From positions 1-63,158 of the forward strand of contig JAGVBT010000136.1 of assembly GCA_020059605.1 (NCBI GenBank): 63,158 nt of DNA, in the 5' to 3' direction. Shown piece after piece: positions 26,672-36,137 of this stretch (position 1 is its first letter; each line of letters opens with the position of its first letter). Origin of the DNA: Deltaproteobacteria bacterium. Lineage in GTDB: Bacteria; Desulfobacterota; BSN033; UBA1163. Position numbers and translations under genes: made by a program. The notes below the pieces were generated by a model that saw only the letters and a program-made list of their open reading frames with translations, did no database searches and was not told where the DNA came from.

Positions 26672-27751
26672 TCACACTCTACGAAGCAGTTCTTCTTTGT
26701 TCAGCCCTGAAAGCCCCATTGCATCTAAGTTGCGACCGGTCGCCCTGTATTCCTCCCCCATTATTTCTGATGCCATAAGGATAGCGCTATCCATGAATGG
26801 TGTAGGAATATCCGCGATCTTAGCTATCTCAGCCATGGGAACCAAGCCCATTGGGACATCTTGTGTGAGAAAACGATTATCTTTGGAGCGGGGAGACTGA
26901 ATCTCTTCGTAAGAACGATTTGAATGCAGAGCTTGGGGCAATGTATCTCCCTTTGCTCCATATAACTTTTTTTGCCATTCAATCGCACTGACCGTCCAAA
27001 CTCCAAAAGATTGACAAAGCGCTATCCGTTCTCTATCAACAGCCTCAATCAATCTGGCCACGGAGGCAGTTATACCATCATAGTAGAATCGAAAATTTCC
27101 TTGAGTCGCTTCCATCCAACCGAGGTTTGCAAGGGTTGGAAAGACGTGGAAAATGGGGTTCATATTATTCAGTCCAGTAAAGAGAACATTTTTTTCAGCA
27201 TAAGCCTGAGGATAAATCTCCTTCAAGGGTTCTAAAAGGGTCTGAGTATCTTTTGCTGGGAGTGCTGCCATACCTAGGTGATCTTTGACTCCCATGATTT
27301 TAACTTGACCTGGGCTAGTAATTTGGCAAGTGTAGATGAGCGTATCCGTTTCTCCCACCTTCACGCCTTCTGGTGCTCCATGCTCTACGAGAATCTTGCG
27401 AAATTCGAAAGCTCCTCCGGTTGAGCCAGGAGAAAGGATCAGCCTATCGTTTTTTTCTAGAAGGGGGGCAATGTGTTCGGCGATATAGGCGTGGGCAAAA
27501 GCTGGAAGAACGACTAAAATAAGACCTTTTTCAATAAGAGCTTCCTTAAGATCTGTTGTCACTTTTTCGAGACGGGCGAAGCCTTGGGTCGACACACCGG
27601 AGAGCTCAATTCCCTGTCTTTGCAAAACCGGAGCGATAACTTCCTCAAAACGATCATACAAGACGACCTCATAGCCGGCCAATGCAATCGCAGCAGCCAT
27701 GGCCTGGCCTCCGTTTCCTCCTCCAATGATGATAATGCGATTCGCTTTCAA
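26672..27751 (-). CDS. NAD/NADP octopine/nopaline-type (opine) dehydrogenase
   Basis: This 359-residue oxidoreductase has an N-terminal Rossmann motif IIIGGGNGGQAMAAAIALAG and a C-terminal opine-dehydrogenase domain with the conserved substrate segment NNMNPIFHVFPTLAN holding the catalytic histidine. Family members oxidise opines (N-carboxyalkyl amino acids) to amino acid plus 2-oxoacid. The neighbouring Liv importer, racemase and acyl-CoA enzymes suggest it opens a catabolic route for an imported amino-acid derivative. It converges with ACT paralogue 2, 20 bases away. Confidence 0.8.
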   Translation of the reverse strand: MKANRIIIIGGGNGGQAMAAAIALAGYEVVLYDRFEEVIAPVLQRQGIELSGVSTQGFARLEKVTTDLKEALIEKGLILVVLPAFAHAYIAEHIAPLLEKNDRLILSPGSTGGAFEFRKILVEHGAPEGVKVGETDTLIYTCQITSPGQVKIMGVKDHLGMAALPAKDTQTLLEPLKEIYPQAYAEKNVLFTGLNNMNPIFHVFPTLANLGWMEATQGNFRFYYDGITASVARLIEAVDRERIALCQSFGVWTVSAIEWQKKLYGAKGDTLPQALHSNRSYEEIQSPRSKDNRFLTQDVPMGLVPMAEIAKIADIPTPFMDSAILMASEIMGEEYRATGRNLDAMGLSGLNKEELLRRV

Positions 27752-27872
27752 CCTTATTTTGACGATAAATCTGTGAACGGTTAAAAAATATTTTCTGCCG
27801 AAGAACTAGGCCTTGATTTTTTGTCAGGTTTTAAAAAGTCATATTTAAACACTTTCGTCGTATTGAACTATC

Positions 27873-28916
27873 TCAATCAAATTCCAGGACGACCCTAATC
27901 AGGTTACCGACATCATTTTTGACGATTTCAAGGCCTTCATTAATCTTTTCAAAAGGCAATTTTAAGGAAACTGAGCGGGAGAGATCAATCTTTTTTGTTC
28001 TCACCAATTCAATCAATTGGGGCATTTCATCCTTGCGATTGGTGATGCTGGACGTCATTTTAATTTCTTTAAAGAGAAAACTCTGTCGATAATTTTCAAA
28101 CTCAAAAGAGATCTTCCCAAAGGGCGCTCCCATAAAAACCAATCTTCCTGCTTTTCCCACACTTAAGATCGCTTGATTGATGGTTTGATTGAGTCCCACG
28201 GCCTCAATTACAACATCTGCGCCTCTTCCCTCGGTCAGCCCAAGAATTCTCTTGACGGGATCTTCTCTCGACGGATTCATCACCTCGGCCGCCCCCGCTT
28301 TCCTGGCCAATTCCAGTTTTTTATCTACGGTATCGATCATGAAAACTCGTACCGAATCATAGGATAAGGCGCCAAGCATCGCATGATAACCGATCGCACC
28401 CCCTCCATAAACAACCACGGTATCTCCCCTGTGTATGTCTGCAATTCGGACTCCGTGATAAGCGGAAGCCAAAGGACTGGTGATGACCGTTGCCTGGTCA
28501 AAGGGAATCTCTTCCGGAAGGTGATACACATTTCCCTCGGGCAATTTGTAATATTCTGCAAATGCTCCCTGGGTCCCTCCATCCGTGCCCACGATGGTGT
28601 GTTTGTTACATACTTGTTCCAAATCATTCTTGCAGTAGTAGCACTCATTACAGGTGATGATAGCGTTTCCTAGAATTCGATCCCCAGTCTTAAACTTTTT
28701 TACCTTGCTTCCCACTTCTGCTACGACCCCCGACGCCTCATGACCCAAAATATGCGGTAATTTAATGGGCCGTTCACCTCTCAAGGTATACATGTCCGCA
28801 ATACAAATTCCTGCCGCTTTGACCTTCATCAAAACATCATTTTCCCCTACCTGTGGCTTGGGGATCTCTTCAATCGTGAGGAGGGTTCCTAATTTCTTCA
28901 ATATAGCTGCTTTCAT
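27873..28916 (-). CDS. Zinc-dependent alcohol dehydrogenase, paralogue 1
   Basis: This 347-residue medium-chain dehydrogenase has a catalytic zinc site (C37 and GHEASGVV), the structural zinc cysteines CNECYYCKNDLEQVC, and the NAD motif YGGGAIGYHAMLGAL. It resembles the threonine dehydrogenase/sorbitol dehydrogenase branch. Its neighbour at 28960 is a diverged paralogue, and both sit between the opine dehydrogenase and the Liv importer. The substrate is unknown, probably a hydroxy acid or alcohol produced in this pathway. Confidence 0.83.
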   Translation of the reverse strand: MKAAILKKLGTLLTIEEIPKPQVGENDVLMKVKAAGICIADMYTLRGERPIKLPHILGHEASGVVAEVGSKVKKFKTGDRILGNAIITCNECYYCKNDLEQVCNKHTIVGTDGGTQGAFAEYYKLPEGNVYHLPEEIPFDQATVITSPLASAYHGVRIADIHRGDTVVVYGGGAIGYHAMLGALSYDSVRVFMIDTVDKKLELARKAGAAEVMNPSREDPVKRILGLTEGRGADVVIEAVGLNQTINQAILSVGKAGRLVFMGAPFGKISFEFENYRQSFLFKEIKMTSSITNRKDEMPQLIELVRTKKIDLSRSVSLKLPFEKINEGLEIVKNDVGNLIRVVLEFD

Positions 28917-28959
28917 ATTTCTTCTCCTTTGCCTCTTGGGTTCTCCGTAAAAGTCTTAA

Positions 28960-30006
28960 CTAGAATTCAATGATGACTCTTGTATATTTTCCTTCGCCGG
29001 TCCATTTTATGCCTTCATTCACTTCCTCTAAAGGAATCACCTTCGTTCGACAGGGCGAAAAGTCGATGAGGCGTTTCTTTACCATATTTAACATCATTGG
29101 AAACTCCTGTCGGGTATACCCCCACGCGATGATAATGGAGGCTTCTTTTTCAGAAAGTTCGTGAAAAAAACCCAAAGCATCTTTGAAATCGATAACCACA
29201 TGGTAAAAAGGAACTCCCAAAATACACGTTCTTCCTCCATGTCTCGTGCTGTAAATGGCCTGCAAGATGGTTTCGTGATTGCCCACAACCTCGAATGCTA
29301 CGTCCACTCCTTTCCCGCCGGTTAGTTCCCTTATTCTCTTTACGGGATCTTCCTTTTTGGAGTTGATCACATAATCCAGGCCAAACTTCTCTGCGTTTTT
29401 TAGAGCCTGCTCATTAATGTCGACGCCGATAATCTGAGAAGCCCCAAATGCTTTCAGGGCAAGGATCGTCATGGTCCCGATCGAGCCCAAACCATAGACG
29501 CATGCTGTTTCAGAGGCCTTAAAATCCATCCGCTTGACGCCGTGAAAGGCAGGGGACAAAAGACTGTTAATAAGGACGCCATCACTAAAGGAAACTTCAT
29601 CAGGCAGTTTGTATAGATTTCTCTCCGGAATGACTCCATATTCTGCGTAAACACCCGGAGTTTCGTTGGTGATGCCGATTAATCTCCGACTTTCACACAT
29701 GTTATCCCTCCCAAAGCTGCAATTCAAACACATTCCGCAGCTCAACAGGGGATCCATTAATACCCTTTCTCCCGTTTTAAAGTGAGTTACTTCTTTTCCA
29801 ACGTCTTCGACAATCCCTACCCCCTCATGCCCAATGATAAAAGGCAAATTTCCGGTCGGTCTTACACCGCTGACCATCTTGATATCCGTAATACAGATAC
29901 CGCACTGTTTAACCTTCATTAAGACATTCTTTGGCCCAAGGGTAGGGAGAGGAACATCCTCAATGACCAAAGGTTCCTTCAATGTTTTTAAAACCGCTGC
30001 CTTCAT
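28960..30006 (-). CDS. Zinc-dependent alcohol dehydrogenase, paralogue 2
   Basis: This 348-residue medium-chain dehydrogenase carries GHEGVGIVEDVG, the structural-zinc cysteines CGMCLNCSFGRDNMC and the nucleotide motif GLGSIGTMTILALKAFG. The start at 30006 is set by RBS AAAGGAGC. An upstream in-frame start at 30030 would include the RBS. It shares the MKAA-LK start and overall layout with the gene at 27873. Two such enzymes side by side could act on stereoisomers or on successive alcohols; this is inference. Confidence 0.83.
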   Translation of the reverse strand: MKAAVLKTLKEPLVIEDVPLPTLGPKNVLMKVKQCGICITDIKMVSGVRPTGNLPFIIGHEGVGIVEDVGKEVTHFKTGERVLMDPLLSCGMCLNCSFGRDNMCESRRLIGITNETPGVYAEYGVIPERNLYKLPDEVSFSDGVLINSLLSPAFHGVKRMDFKASETACVYGLGSIGTMTILALKAFGASQIIGVDINEQALKNAEKFGLDYVINSKKEDPVKRIRELTGGKGVDVAFEVVGNHETILQAIYSTRHGGRTCILGVPFYHVVIDFKDALGFFHELSEKEASIIIAWGYTRQEFPMMLNMVKKRLIDFSPCRTKVIPLEEVNEGIKWTGEGKYTRVIIEF

Positions 30007-30117
30007 TTTATCTGCTCCTTTCTCTGTCAATAATTTATTTCGAATTTCTTTTATCTTAGATTTCTATATAAAAATCCTTTGCTGCCAGAAAATTATCTCT
30101 CTTTAGATAGCATGTAA

Positions 30118-30834
30118 TTACTTATCAATAAGCGATTCTCTTATGATTTCCCGTATATTTCCTTCAAAATCTTCCTTGGGACCCGCCTGTTTGACCTGCC
30201 CCATCTCAATAAGGTACATATAATGTGAAATTTCAAGTACTTTCATAATATTTTGGTCGACTATGAGTATGGTTGCCCCTTGTTCAGCGATTTTTTTGAG
30301 AAAACCATAGATTTCCTTAACAATCATTGGTGCAAGGCCCGAAGAAGGCTCATCAACCAAAAATAGTTTTGGCTTTGACATGATTTCTTTCCCAAGAGAA
30401 AGCATTCGTAAGATTCCCCCGCTCAAGTAGGTGGCCTTTTCCGTTTGCCTCTCCCAGAGCAAAGGGAAAAATTCATAAACCTCTTCCAATCTCTTTTTTA
30501 CTAAATTACGATCACTTCGGAAAACCCAAGCCCCTAAAGACAAGTTATCTCTTACGGTCATCTGTGGGAATGTACTGAATTCTTGAAGCATATAACTTAT
30601 TCCCATTTGCTTTAGATGATAAGGATGGTAGTCTTGAATTTCCTTGTCTTCAAACTTAATTTTGCCTCGATGTGGATGAAGAAAGCCAAAAATAGTTTTC
30701 AGTAAGGTGGATTTTCCTGCCCCGTTAGGCCCAATAATTCCAGTAATAAGGCTATTCTTTACATCAAGAGAAATATCCCATAAGATATCAATCCCTTCGA
30801 CATAGCCTGATGTTATTTTTTCGATGGTGAGCAT
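30118..30834 (-). CDS. livF: Branched-chain amino-acid-type ABC ATPase LivF
   Basis: This 238-residue ABC ATPase has Walker A GPNGAGKSTLL, the Q-loop YMLQE, Walker B LFLVDEP and the H-loop position occupied by Gln-Asn (IVDQN), as in LivF. The signature reads LSGGILRML instead of LSGGEQQML, a notable variant. It is the last gene of the transporter set livK-H-M-G-F, with 3 bases to livG. Together they import an amino acid or a related compound, not necessarily a branched-chain one. Confidence 0.88.
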   Translation of the reverse strand: MLTIEKITSGYVEGIDILWDISLDVKNSLITGIIGPNGAGKSTLLKTIFGFLHPHRGKIKFEDKEIQDYHPYHLKQMGISYMLQEFSTFPQMTVRDNLSLGAWVFRSDRNLVKKRLEEVYEFFPLLWERQTEKATYLSGGILRMLSLGKEIMSKPKLFLVDEPSSGLAPMIVKEIYGFLKKIAEQGATILIVDQNIMKVLEISHYMYLIEMGQVKQAGPKEDFEGNIREIIRESLIDK

Positions 30835-30837
30835 ATG

Positions 30838-31572
30838 TTATTCTCCCCCAAGATAGGCATCGATTACCAAGGGATCATTGGCAACCTCCTCCATTGTACC
30901 TTGGGAAATCAATTCCCCTTTATGAAGAACCGAGATCCGATGACAAAGATTTCTAACGGTAGTCATTTCATGGCTAACAATAAGAAAAGTTATCATTTTT
31001 TCTTGGTTCATCGCTTTAATGTTCTTAATGATGATACCCTTGATAGATTCATGAACTCCTGAAAAAGGTTCGTCCATCAAGTATAAACGAAGGTCCTTTT
31101 TCATAAAACCCCGGACAATTTGAAGCAACATATTTTGACCACCCGAAAGGTTTTTTGCGGGTTCATCTTTCATTCTGGTAAGAAGCGAAAATTCAAGTAG
31201 TTCTTCAGCACGGGCTTTTGCCTCAGCCATACTTTGTTGTTGGCAAAGCGCGGGGACCATCATATTTTCAAGGACGGTCATATCTTTGAAAACCCTGGGA
31301 ATCTGAAAGGTTCGTATCACACCCCTTCCTGCAATAACATTAGGTTGCAATCCATCAATCCTATCTTGGGAGAAGTAAATTGCCCCTCCGCTGATGTTGT
31401 AGATTCCGGTAATTAAGTTGATCATGGTTGTCTTGCCGGATCCGTTCGGCCCAATGAGTCCTCGAATCTCCCCCTTTTGAATATTTAAGGAGACATTGCT
31501 CAAAGCCCTTAATCCGCCAAAATCTTTTACCAAATTTTTTATGTCCAATAGTGGGCGGCTTTGGCTATTCAT
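30838..31572 (-). CDS. livG: Branched-chain amino-acid-type ABC ATPase LivG
   Basis: This 244-residue ABC ATPase has Walker A GPNGSGKTTMI, then IRTFQIPRVF (the LivG Q-loop region), signature NLSGGQNMLLQIV, Walker B LYLMDEP and the H-loop VSHEM. The start at 31572 follows a GAGGAAAT site. The longer frame to 31641 would overlap livM. It lies between livM and livF. Confidence 0.88.
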   Translation of the reverse strand: MNSQSRPLLDIKNLVKDFGGLRALSNVSLNIQKGEIRGLIGPNGSGKTTMINLITGIYNISGGAIYFSQDRIDGLQPNVIAGRGVIRTFQIPRVFKDMTVLENMMVPALCQQQSMAEAKARAEELLEFSLLTRMKDEPAKNLSGGQNMLLQIVRGFMKKDLRLYLMDEPFSGVHESIKGIIIKNIKAMNQEKMITFLIVSHEMTTVRNLCHRISVLHKGELISQGTMEEVANDPLVIDAYLGGE

Positions 31573-31594
31573 TATTTCCTCGATGCCTTTGCCT

Positions 31595-32563
31595 CTACTC
31601 CATTTTTTGAAAAACAGAAACAGATTCTCCGTCTTTCCCATGACGAATTCGTTGATACACTTTTCTTAAAAATTCAATAAGCCCACCATTAAAAAACCGC
31701 ATAATAAGTATGACCACAGAAGCAAAAATAACCATTCTCACTTCAGGCCATTTTCTTAGAACTTCAGCAAGAAAACGAACGGATATAGTTCCCACAACTG
31801 GCCCAGCTTGACTCCTCATGCCACCTATGACCACAAAAATGATGATAAAGGCCATTTCACTAAATTCGCCTAATACAGGACTGACCAATCCTATAAAATG
31901 GCCATAAAGGGTTCCAGCCATACTGGCAAGAACACTGGCTACCATAAAGGAGAAGACCTTCCAGCGAACTGTGTTGACACCCATAGCTTGAGCTGCCAAT
32001 TCGTCGTTTCGAATTGCTCTAATGTAATAACCGATCCGTGAACGCATGATGATGGCAATGATAAGAATCGTTATTACAGCAAATGCCAGGAAGAGGTAAT
32101 AGTAGGGGAGAGGATCTATGGTCTTAAAAAATAAAGGTGTGTTAAGTCCTCTATCTCCACCGGTAAATTGAAAATCCATACGGATATAACTCTTGACAAT
32201 TTCTGCAAAGGCCCAGGTTGTCAGGGCAAGATAGATGCCTCGCATCCGAAGGCATAGAATGCCGAGTAATAAGCTAATGAAGGCATTGAAAATGCATGAA
32301 GATACTATCCCCATCCATAAGGGGGTGCCTATTCTAATAATTAAGAGGGCCGACGTGTAACTACCTATGACAGCAAAGGTATGATGGCTGAGGGAAAATT
32401 GCCCGGTATAACCTCCCAGAAGATTCCATGTAACAGCCATAATCACATAATATAAGGCCACAGTTAATGAGTGTATCCAATAGTCAGCAAGGTAAAAAGG
32501 AAGGACAATGGCAATTAAAAGAAGAAGTAATAGTCCGACGGAATTGAATCTATATTTTAACAC
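31595..32563 (-). CDS. livM: Branched-chain amino-acid-type permease LivM
   Basis: This 322-residue permease has about eight hydrophobic segments and the family motif GYTGQFSLSHHTFAVIGSYT (the LivM GGXXGQXSLGHXXF signature). AIRNDELAAQAMGVN is the coupling loop to the ATPases. The start overlaps the livH stop by one base. The partners are LivH, LivG and LivF. Confidence 0.88.
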   Translation of the reverse strand: MLKYRFNSVGLLLLLLIAIVLPFYLADYWIHSLTVALYYVIMAVTWNLLGGYTGQFSLSHHTFAVIGSYTSALLIIRIGTPLWMGIVSSCIFNAFISLLLGILCLRMRGIYLALTTWAFAEIVKSYIRMDFQFTGGDRGLNTPLFFKTIDPLPYYYLFLAFAVITILIIAIIMRSRIGYYIRAIRNDELAAQAMGVNTVRWKVFSFMVASVLASMAGTLYGHFIGLVSPVLGEFSEMAFIIIFVVIGGMRSQAGPVVGTISVRFLAEVLRKWPEVRMVIFASVVILIMRFFNGGLIEFLRKVYQRIRHGKDGESVSVFQKME

Positions 32564-33453
32564 TACACGCTCCGTTCAGGCTTTCCGAACAGTCCATAAG
32601 GTTTTATCAATAGGATAAGCATAAGTAGTCCAAATCCGTAGATATCAACAAAGGAAGGGTTGATGAAAGCTGCTCCGAGGCTTTCAGCTATTCCTAAAGA
32701 AAGCCCAGCCACAAAGACACCTGGTATCGAACCCAATCCACCGATGACAATGATTTCAAACCCTCTTACTGTGGGAATTACACCGCAAAGAGGATAAACA
32801 AGGAGGACTGGGGCTAAAAGGGCTCCACCTGCCCCGGCCAAGGCAGTTCCAATACCAAAGGCGATCATATCGAATTTTAGAACGTCAATCCCGGCTGTTA
32901 AAACTCCAGGTCGGTTTTGAGAAACAGCCTGGAATGCTTTCCCAATCCACGTTCTTTTCAAAAAGTAAAAGAAGAAAGCGAGGATAATAATTGTTCCGAT
33001 AAACGCAATGACATTGTTTCCACTTACTGGGAGTGGTCCAATACGGGTGGGAGGTGCGTAATCCGGTGGCGTGTAGATAAAAGGGCCTCCTATAAAAATC
33101 GCAAGATTTCGAAATAGGATGGCCATAGCAATGGTGACAATGGTAGCATATTCCATCTTTTCCTCGATAATACCGACAAACATGGGCTTAATAAGTATTT
33201 TTTGAACGAGGGCCCCAAGGAGGAATGTGCAAAGGGCTGCGATAAGAACGCCGATGTACCAGTATCGGACTCCCAAGAAAAAGACAATCAAAAGATACTG
33301 GACATAGGCGCCGATCATGAAAAACTCGCCTATGGCCCAGTTGATGACTTTCATAATTCCGTAGATAAAATTTACCCCCAAGGACATCAAACAATATAGG
33401 ACGCCCATGATGATCCCTGAGATTAAAAATTGTAAGAAGAGGTGGGTATCGAT
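32563..33453 (-). CDS. livH: Branched-chain amino-acid-type permease LivH (probable AUC start)
   Basis: This inner-membrane permease has LivH motifs: YGIMKVINWAIGEFFMIGAY near the N-terminus and FEIIVIGGLGSIPGVFVAGL near the C-terminus. The first ATG (33408) leaves only 281 residues. Upstream in frame, 15 codons encode THLFLQFLISGIIMG, which is the usual first helix of LivH. They follow a strong AAAGGAG at 33462-33468, but no ATG, GTG or TTG lies between that site and 33408. The codon correctly spaced from it is ATC at 33453. I therefore propose an AUC start (296 residues); 33408 is the conventional alternative. Confidence 0.8.
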   Translation of the reverse strand: MDTHLFLQFLISGIIMGVLYCLMSLGVNFIYGIMKVINWAIGEFFMIGAYVQYLLIVFFLGVRYWYIGVLIAALCTFLLGALVQKILIKPMFVGIIEEKMEYATIVTIAMAILFRNLAIFIGGPFIYTPPDYAPPTRIGPLPVSGNNVIAFIGTIIILAFFFYFLKRTWIGKAFQAVSQNRPGVLTAGIDVLKFDMIAFGIGTALAGAGGALLAPVLLVYPLCGVIPTVRGFEIIVIGGLGSIPGVFVAGLSLGIAESLGAAFINPSFVDIYGFGLLMLILLIKPYGLFGKPERSV

Positions 33454-33486
33454 CTGCTTATCTCCTTTGGGATGAGAGTTAAGGTA

Positions 33487-33529
33487 CCCCTCCGGAATTG
33501 TAAGCCTTTGCTCTCAAGTTCCGGAGGGG
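33487..33529 (-). promoter_or_regulatory. Hairpin between livK and livH
   Basis: A perfect 11-bp stem (CCCCTCCGGAA with TTCCGGAGGGG) has a 21-base loop and no T tract. It likely stabilises the livK message or partly terminates it, so that the binding protein is made in excess over the permeases. This role is inferred. Confidence 0.6.
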
Positions 33530-33568
33530 CCAATTGGGTTTGTCACTTATGCGATAACTCTTCATAAA

Positions 33569-34792
33569 TTATGGAATCAGGATTTTTTCAGTGCCGCCCA
33601 AAGAGGGAGGCCATACAGTAATAGATTCCTTACTCAGTTGTCTCACTTTCGTCATTTGAAGGATTAACAAGGGTGGTGAAACATTGTGCCACCTCATCCC
33701 CGGATGTTCCTCAAACTTCACCGTGCCAATCCAATCGGTGAACGTCTTGGTTTTGAGAGCCATGATGACATCTTTTGCTTTAGCCGATTGAGCAAAATTG
33801 ACAGCCTGGGCCACAATCACGACTTGACCGAAAGCATTCAGGGCGTAAAACGTAGGATCTTCTTTGTATAATTCGACATATCTGCGTATCATCCAATTCC
33901 CTGAATCTGTAACAGGCATTCCCGGTTTGTAATAAACCTGATAAAGAATATAGTTACCCTTATCTCCAACTGCATCCCAATATTCTGGTCGTGTAGGGAA
34001 GTCAAAAGTAGCGAGCATCGGGACTTTGGGGACAAGACCTACATCAAAAGCCTGCTTGACCATCAGATAGGCATTTGCTCCAACCCCTACATTGATTAGA
34101 AGGTCTGGATTCCATGCCTTTATAATTAAAAGCGATGGGGTTAGGTCTAAGCTCGTTCTTGGAAAGATGATGCCTTTTACTTCAATTCCTCCTTTCTTTC
34201 CGTATTCTTTGATCCACTGATCGAACCCTGTCCCGTAGTCTGTGTCTTCTGATAGAATTGCTACGCGCTTAAATCCCATCTTTTTTGCAAATTCCATGTA
34301 AAACTCTGCCCTAGGTGGAGTGAGTCCCATGATGCTGAATATGGTGGGATAGCGTGATTCCGTAATCTTTGCAGCTGAAGCGCCTGTAGAAAATAATGGA
34401 ACACCTAATTCCTTTGCCACTTCGTTTACGGCAAGGCATACCGAACTGTGGAATTGCCCAATGACAGCGACCACTCCCTCTTTTGTAACCAGTCTTCGGT
34501 AACCAGTCACTCCTTCTGCAGGGACACCTTGATCATCTTCAACAGCCAGTTTCAAGGGTCTTCCGTCCAAAACACCACCCATGACCTCGTTCACATATTT
34601 GACGGCTAGTTCTCCTCCCCAAAGCATTCTCTTACCAGAGGCATGGTCACCAGGCGGTGAAAGAGGTGTTAGGAAACCAATCTTCACCGGTTCCTTTGAC
34701 TGTGCCTGGACCATTAGCGGAACTGCACTCCCCACGATCAAGGCCAGCCCGCTCAACAAAACGATAATCAGCATTCTTTTCTTAGATTCCAT
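33569..34792 (-). CDS. livK: ABC transporter substrate-binding protein (LivK-type)
   Basis: This 407-residue periplasmic protein has a signal peptide (MESKKRMLIIVLLSGLALIV to VQA, about residue 30). A Leu/Ile/Val-type type-I binding fold follows (VKIGFLTPLSPPG, KLAVEDDQGVPAEGVTGYRRL, GVVAVIGQFHSSV, RVAILSEDTDYGTGF). It is the receptor of the LivHMGF importer. The ligand is unknown, and the gene content suggests an amino-acid derivative. Its 5' end has been tandemly duplicated just upstream (34815-34961). Confidence 0.88.
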   Translation of the reverse strand: MESKKRMLIIVLLSGLALIVGSAVPLMVQAQSKEPVKIGFLTPLSPPGDHASGKRMLWGGELAVKYVNEVMGGVLDGRPLKLAVEDDQGVPAEGVTGYRRLVTKEGVVAVIGQFHSSVCLAVNEVAKELGVPLFSTGASAAKITESRYPTIFSIMGLTPPRAEFYMEFAKKMGFKRVAILSEDTDYGTGFDQWIKEYGKKGGIEVKGIIFPRTSLDLTPSLLIIKAWNPDLLINVGVGANAYLMVKQAFDVGLVPKVPMLATFDFPTRPEYWDAVGDKGNYILYQVYYKPGMPVTDSGNWMIRRYVELYKEDPTFYALNAFGQVVIVAQAVNFAQSAKAKDVIMALKTKTFTDWIGTVKFEEHPGMRWHNVSPPLLILQMTKVRQLSKESITVWPPSLGGTEKILIP

Positions 34793-34814
34793 TTTGATCT
34801 CCTTTCTTGGTTTA

Positions 34815-34963
34815 GTGTTAGGAAACCAATCTTCACCGGTTCTTTTGACTATGCCTGGACCATTAGCGGAACTGCACTCTCCACGATCAAGGCCAGCCCG
34901 CTCAACAAAACGATAATCAGCATTCTTTTCTTAGATTCCATTTTGACCTCCTTTCTTGATTTA
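34815..34963 (-). repeat. 147-bp tandem duplication of the livK 5' end (free signal-peptide ORF)
   Basis: Bases 34668-34814 (livK 5' end plus RBS) are repeated at 34815-34961 with five mismatches. The extra copy has its own RBS and ATG at 34941 and encodes the livK signal peptide exactly. Then a CAG-to-TAG change stops it after 30 residues (ORF 34849-34941, ending MVQA). It therefore encodes a free signal peptide in the livK leader. Confidence 0.85.
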
Positions 34964-34985
34964 AATGTTCTCTATTCTATTCTCC

Positions 34986-36137
34986 TTAAATGTTGACACC
35001 ATGTTTTCTGGCAAATTCGTGGAACTTTTTCCTCAATTCCATGGCTTGTTCATATGAATCTTCTATGGTGATCACCTTGCAATCAATATTCAGCATTTCT
35101 TTAAAAGTGTAATAGGCTTCATCTGTCACAATCACATCGCCATTGGCCTTTATCTCTTGGACGCCATCGTACTGTTGCGCCTCCAGGTTATACTCTCTGG
35201 CTTGTTTAAGAGTAACCCCCTTAGGTAAAACAACTTCGGCACCCTTACGACTCAATCTTACTGGATAACCACCTTCTAATCCTTGAGGCCCTGGAGCATG
35301 GGTGATCTCTCCGGTGTCGTTAAAGATGCCCATAATATTTTTCAGGCATGAACCTGCCACAACAAACTGGCCATGACGTCCAGCTGGCCTCATACCCCGT
35401 TTGGGGAGTTCCGCAATAAATTGTTTCATGTCACCTAATTGGTTTGTCACATCTTCTTTACCCATATAGACCCTCAGATAAAAGGGGACTTCGGAGCCTG
35501 TTCCATAGCGGCACCAATAATAAGCATGATAATGATGGGCGATCAATTCCACTCCAATGTTTCTAATAGGAACTTTCAATAGCTCTGAAGTGGCTTTTTG
35601 TATATAGGGAACGGCTAAATCCATATTGCCTATACCCACGGTCGGTGCCAAACCAATTCTGTCAAGACTGGGATTGGTTACATCTGGATAAGAGGTATTC
35701 ACCACATAGGTATCAATACCAGATATTTTAACAGCCTTCATCAGCTTTGCAGATAAAGCAAGATGCATGGCCGTCCATGGCCCAATCGCGCATCTATCTT
35801 TATATATTTTTGCATTGACTTCCGGAGGCAGTTCATTGACCACCCACCAGGATTGTAGAGTGGTTCCATTACAAATGATCGTGGGATTGGTTTTTTTAAG
35901 TAACTCGGCCGTTTTCTCGATGTTTAGCAAATCGATGTGATGAAACTGGATATTCGGATACAATCCCATATAGGAAGCGCCTTCAATCGCACTGTTCGTT
36001 TTCCTTAAGCCCCAATCCGCATTTGAATCAGCGATCACAATTTCGCAGATGCCTGGGATCCTACACATATATTCAAGCACGATTCCTCCCAGTTCTCCAA
36101 TGCCAATGAGCATAATCTTTTCTAATTCTCTGGACAT
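34986..36137 (-). CDS. Rossmann-fold dehydrogenase-like protein (saccharopine-dehydrogenase-type layout)
   Basis: This 383-residue protein has an N-terminal NAD-binding motif MLIGIGELGGIVLEYM, an acidic end of strand 2 (IVIADSNADWG), and CNGTTLQSWWVVNEL further on. The C-terminal domain is not recognised. The layout resembles saccharopine-dehydrogenase-like or homospermidine-synthase-like enzymes, which act on amino-acid adducts. It lies between livK and an Asp/Glu racemase homologue. A decayed copy of its 5' part is found at 41108-41270, on the far side of the catabolic cluster. The exact reaction is unknown. Confidence 0.55.
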   Translation of the reverse strand: MSRELEKIMLIGIGELGGIVLEYMCRIPGICEIVIADSNADWGLRKTNSAIEGASYMGLYPNIQFHHIDLLNIEKTAELLKKTNPTIICNGTTLQSWWVVNELPPEVNAKIYKDRCAIGPWTAMHLALSAKLMKAVKISGIDTYVVNTSYPDVTNPSLDRIGLAPTVGIGNMDLAVPYIQKATSELLKVPIRNIGVELIAHHYHAYYWCRYGTGSEVPFYLRVYMGKEDVTNQLGDMKQFIAELPKRGMRPAGRHGQFVVAGSCLKNIMGIFNDTGEITHAPGPQGLEGGYPVRLSRKGAEVVLPKGVTLKQAREYNLEAQQYDGVQEIKANGDVIVTDEAYYTFKEMLNIDCKVITIEDSYEQAMELRKKFHEFARKHGVNI

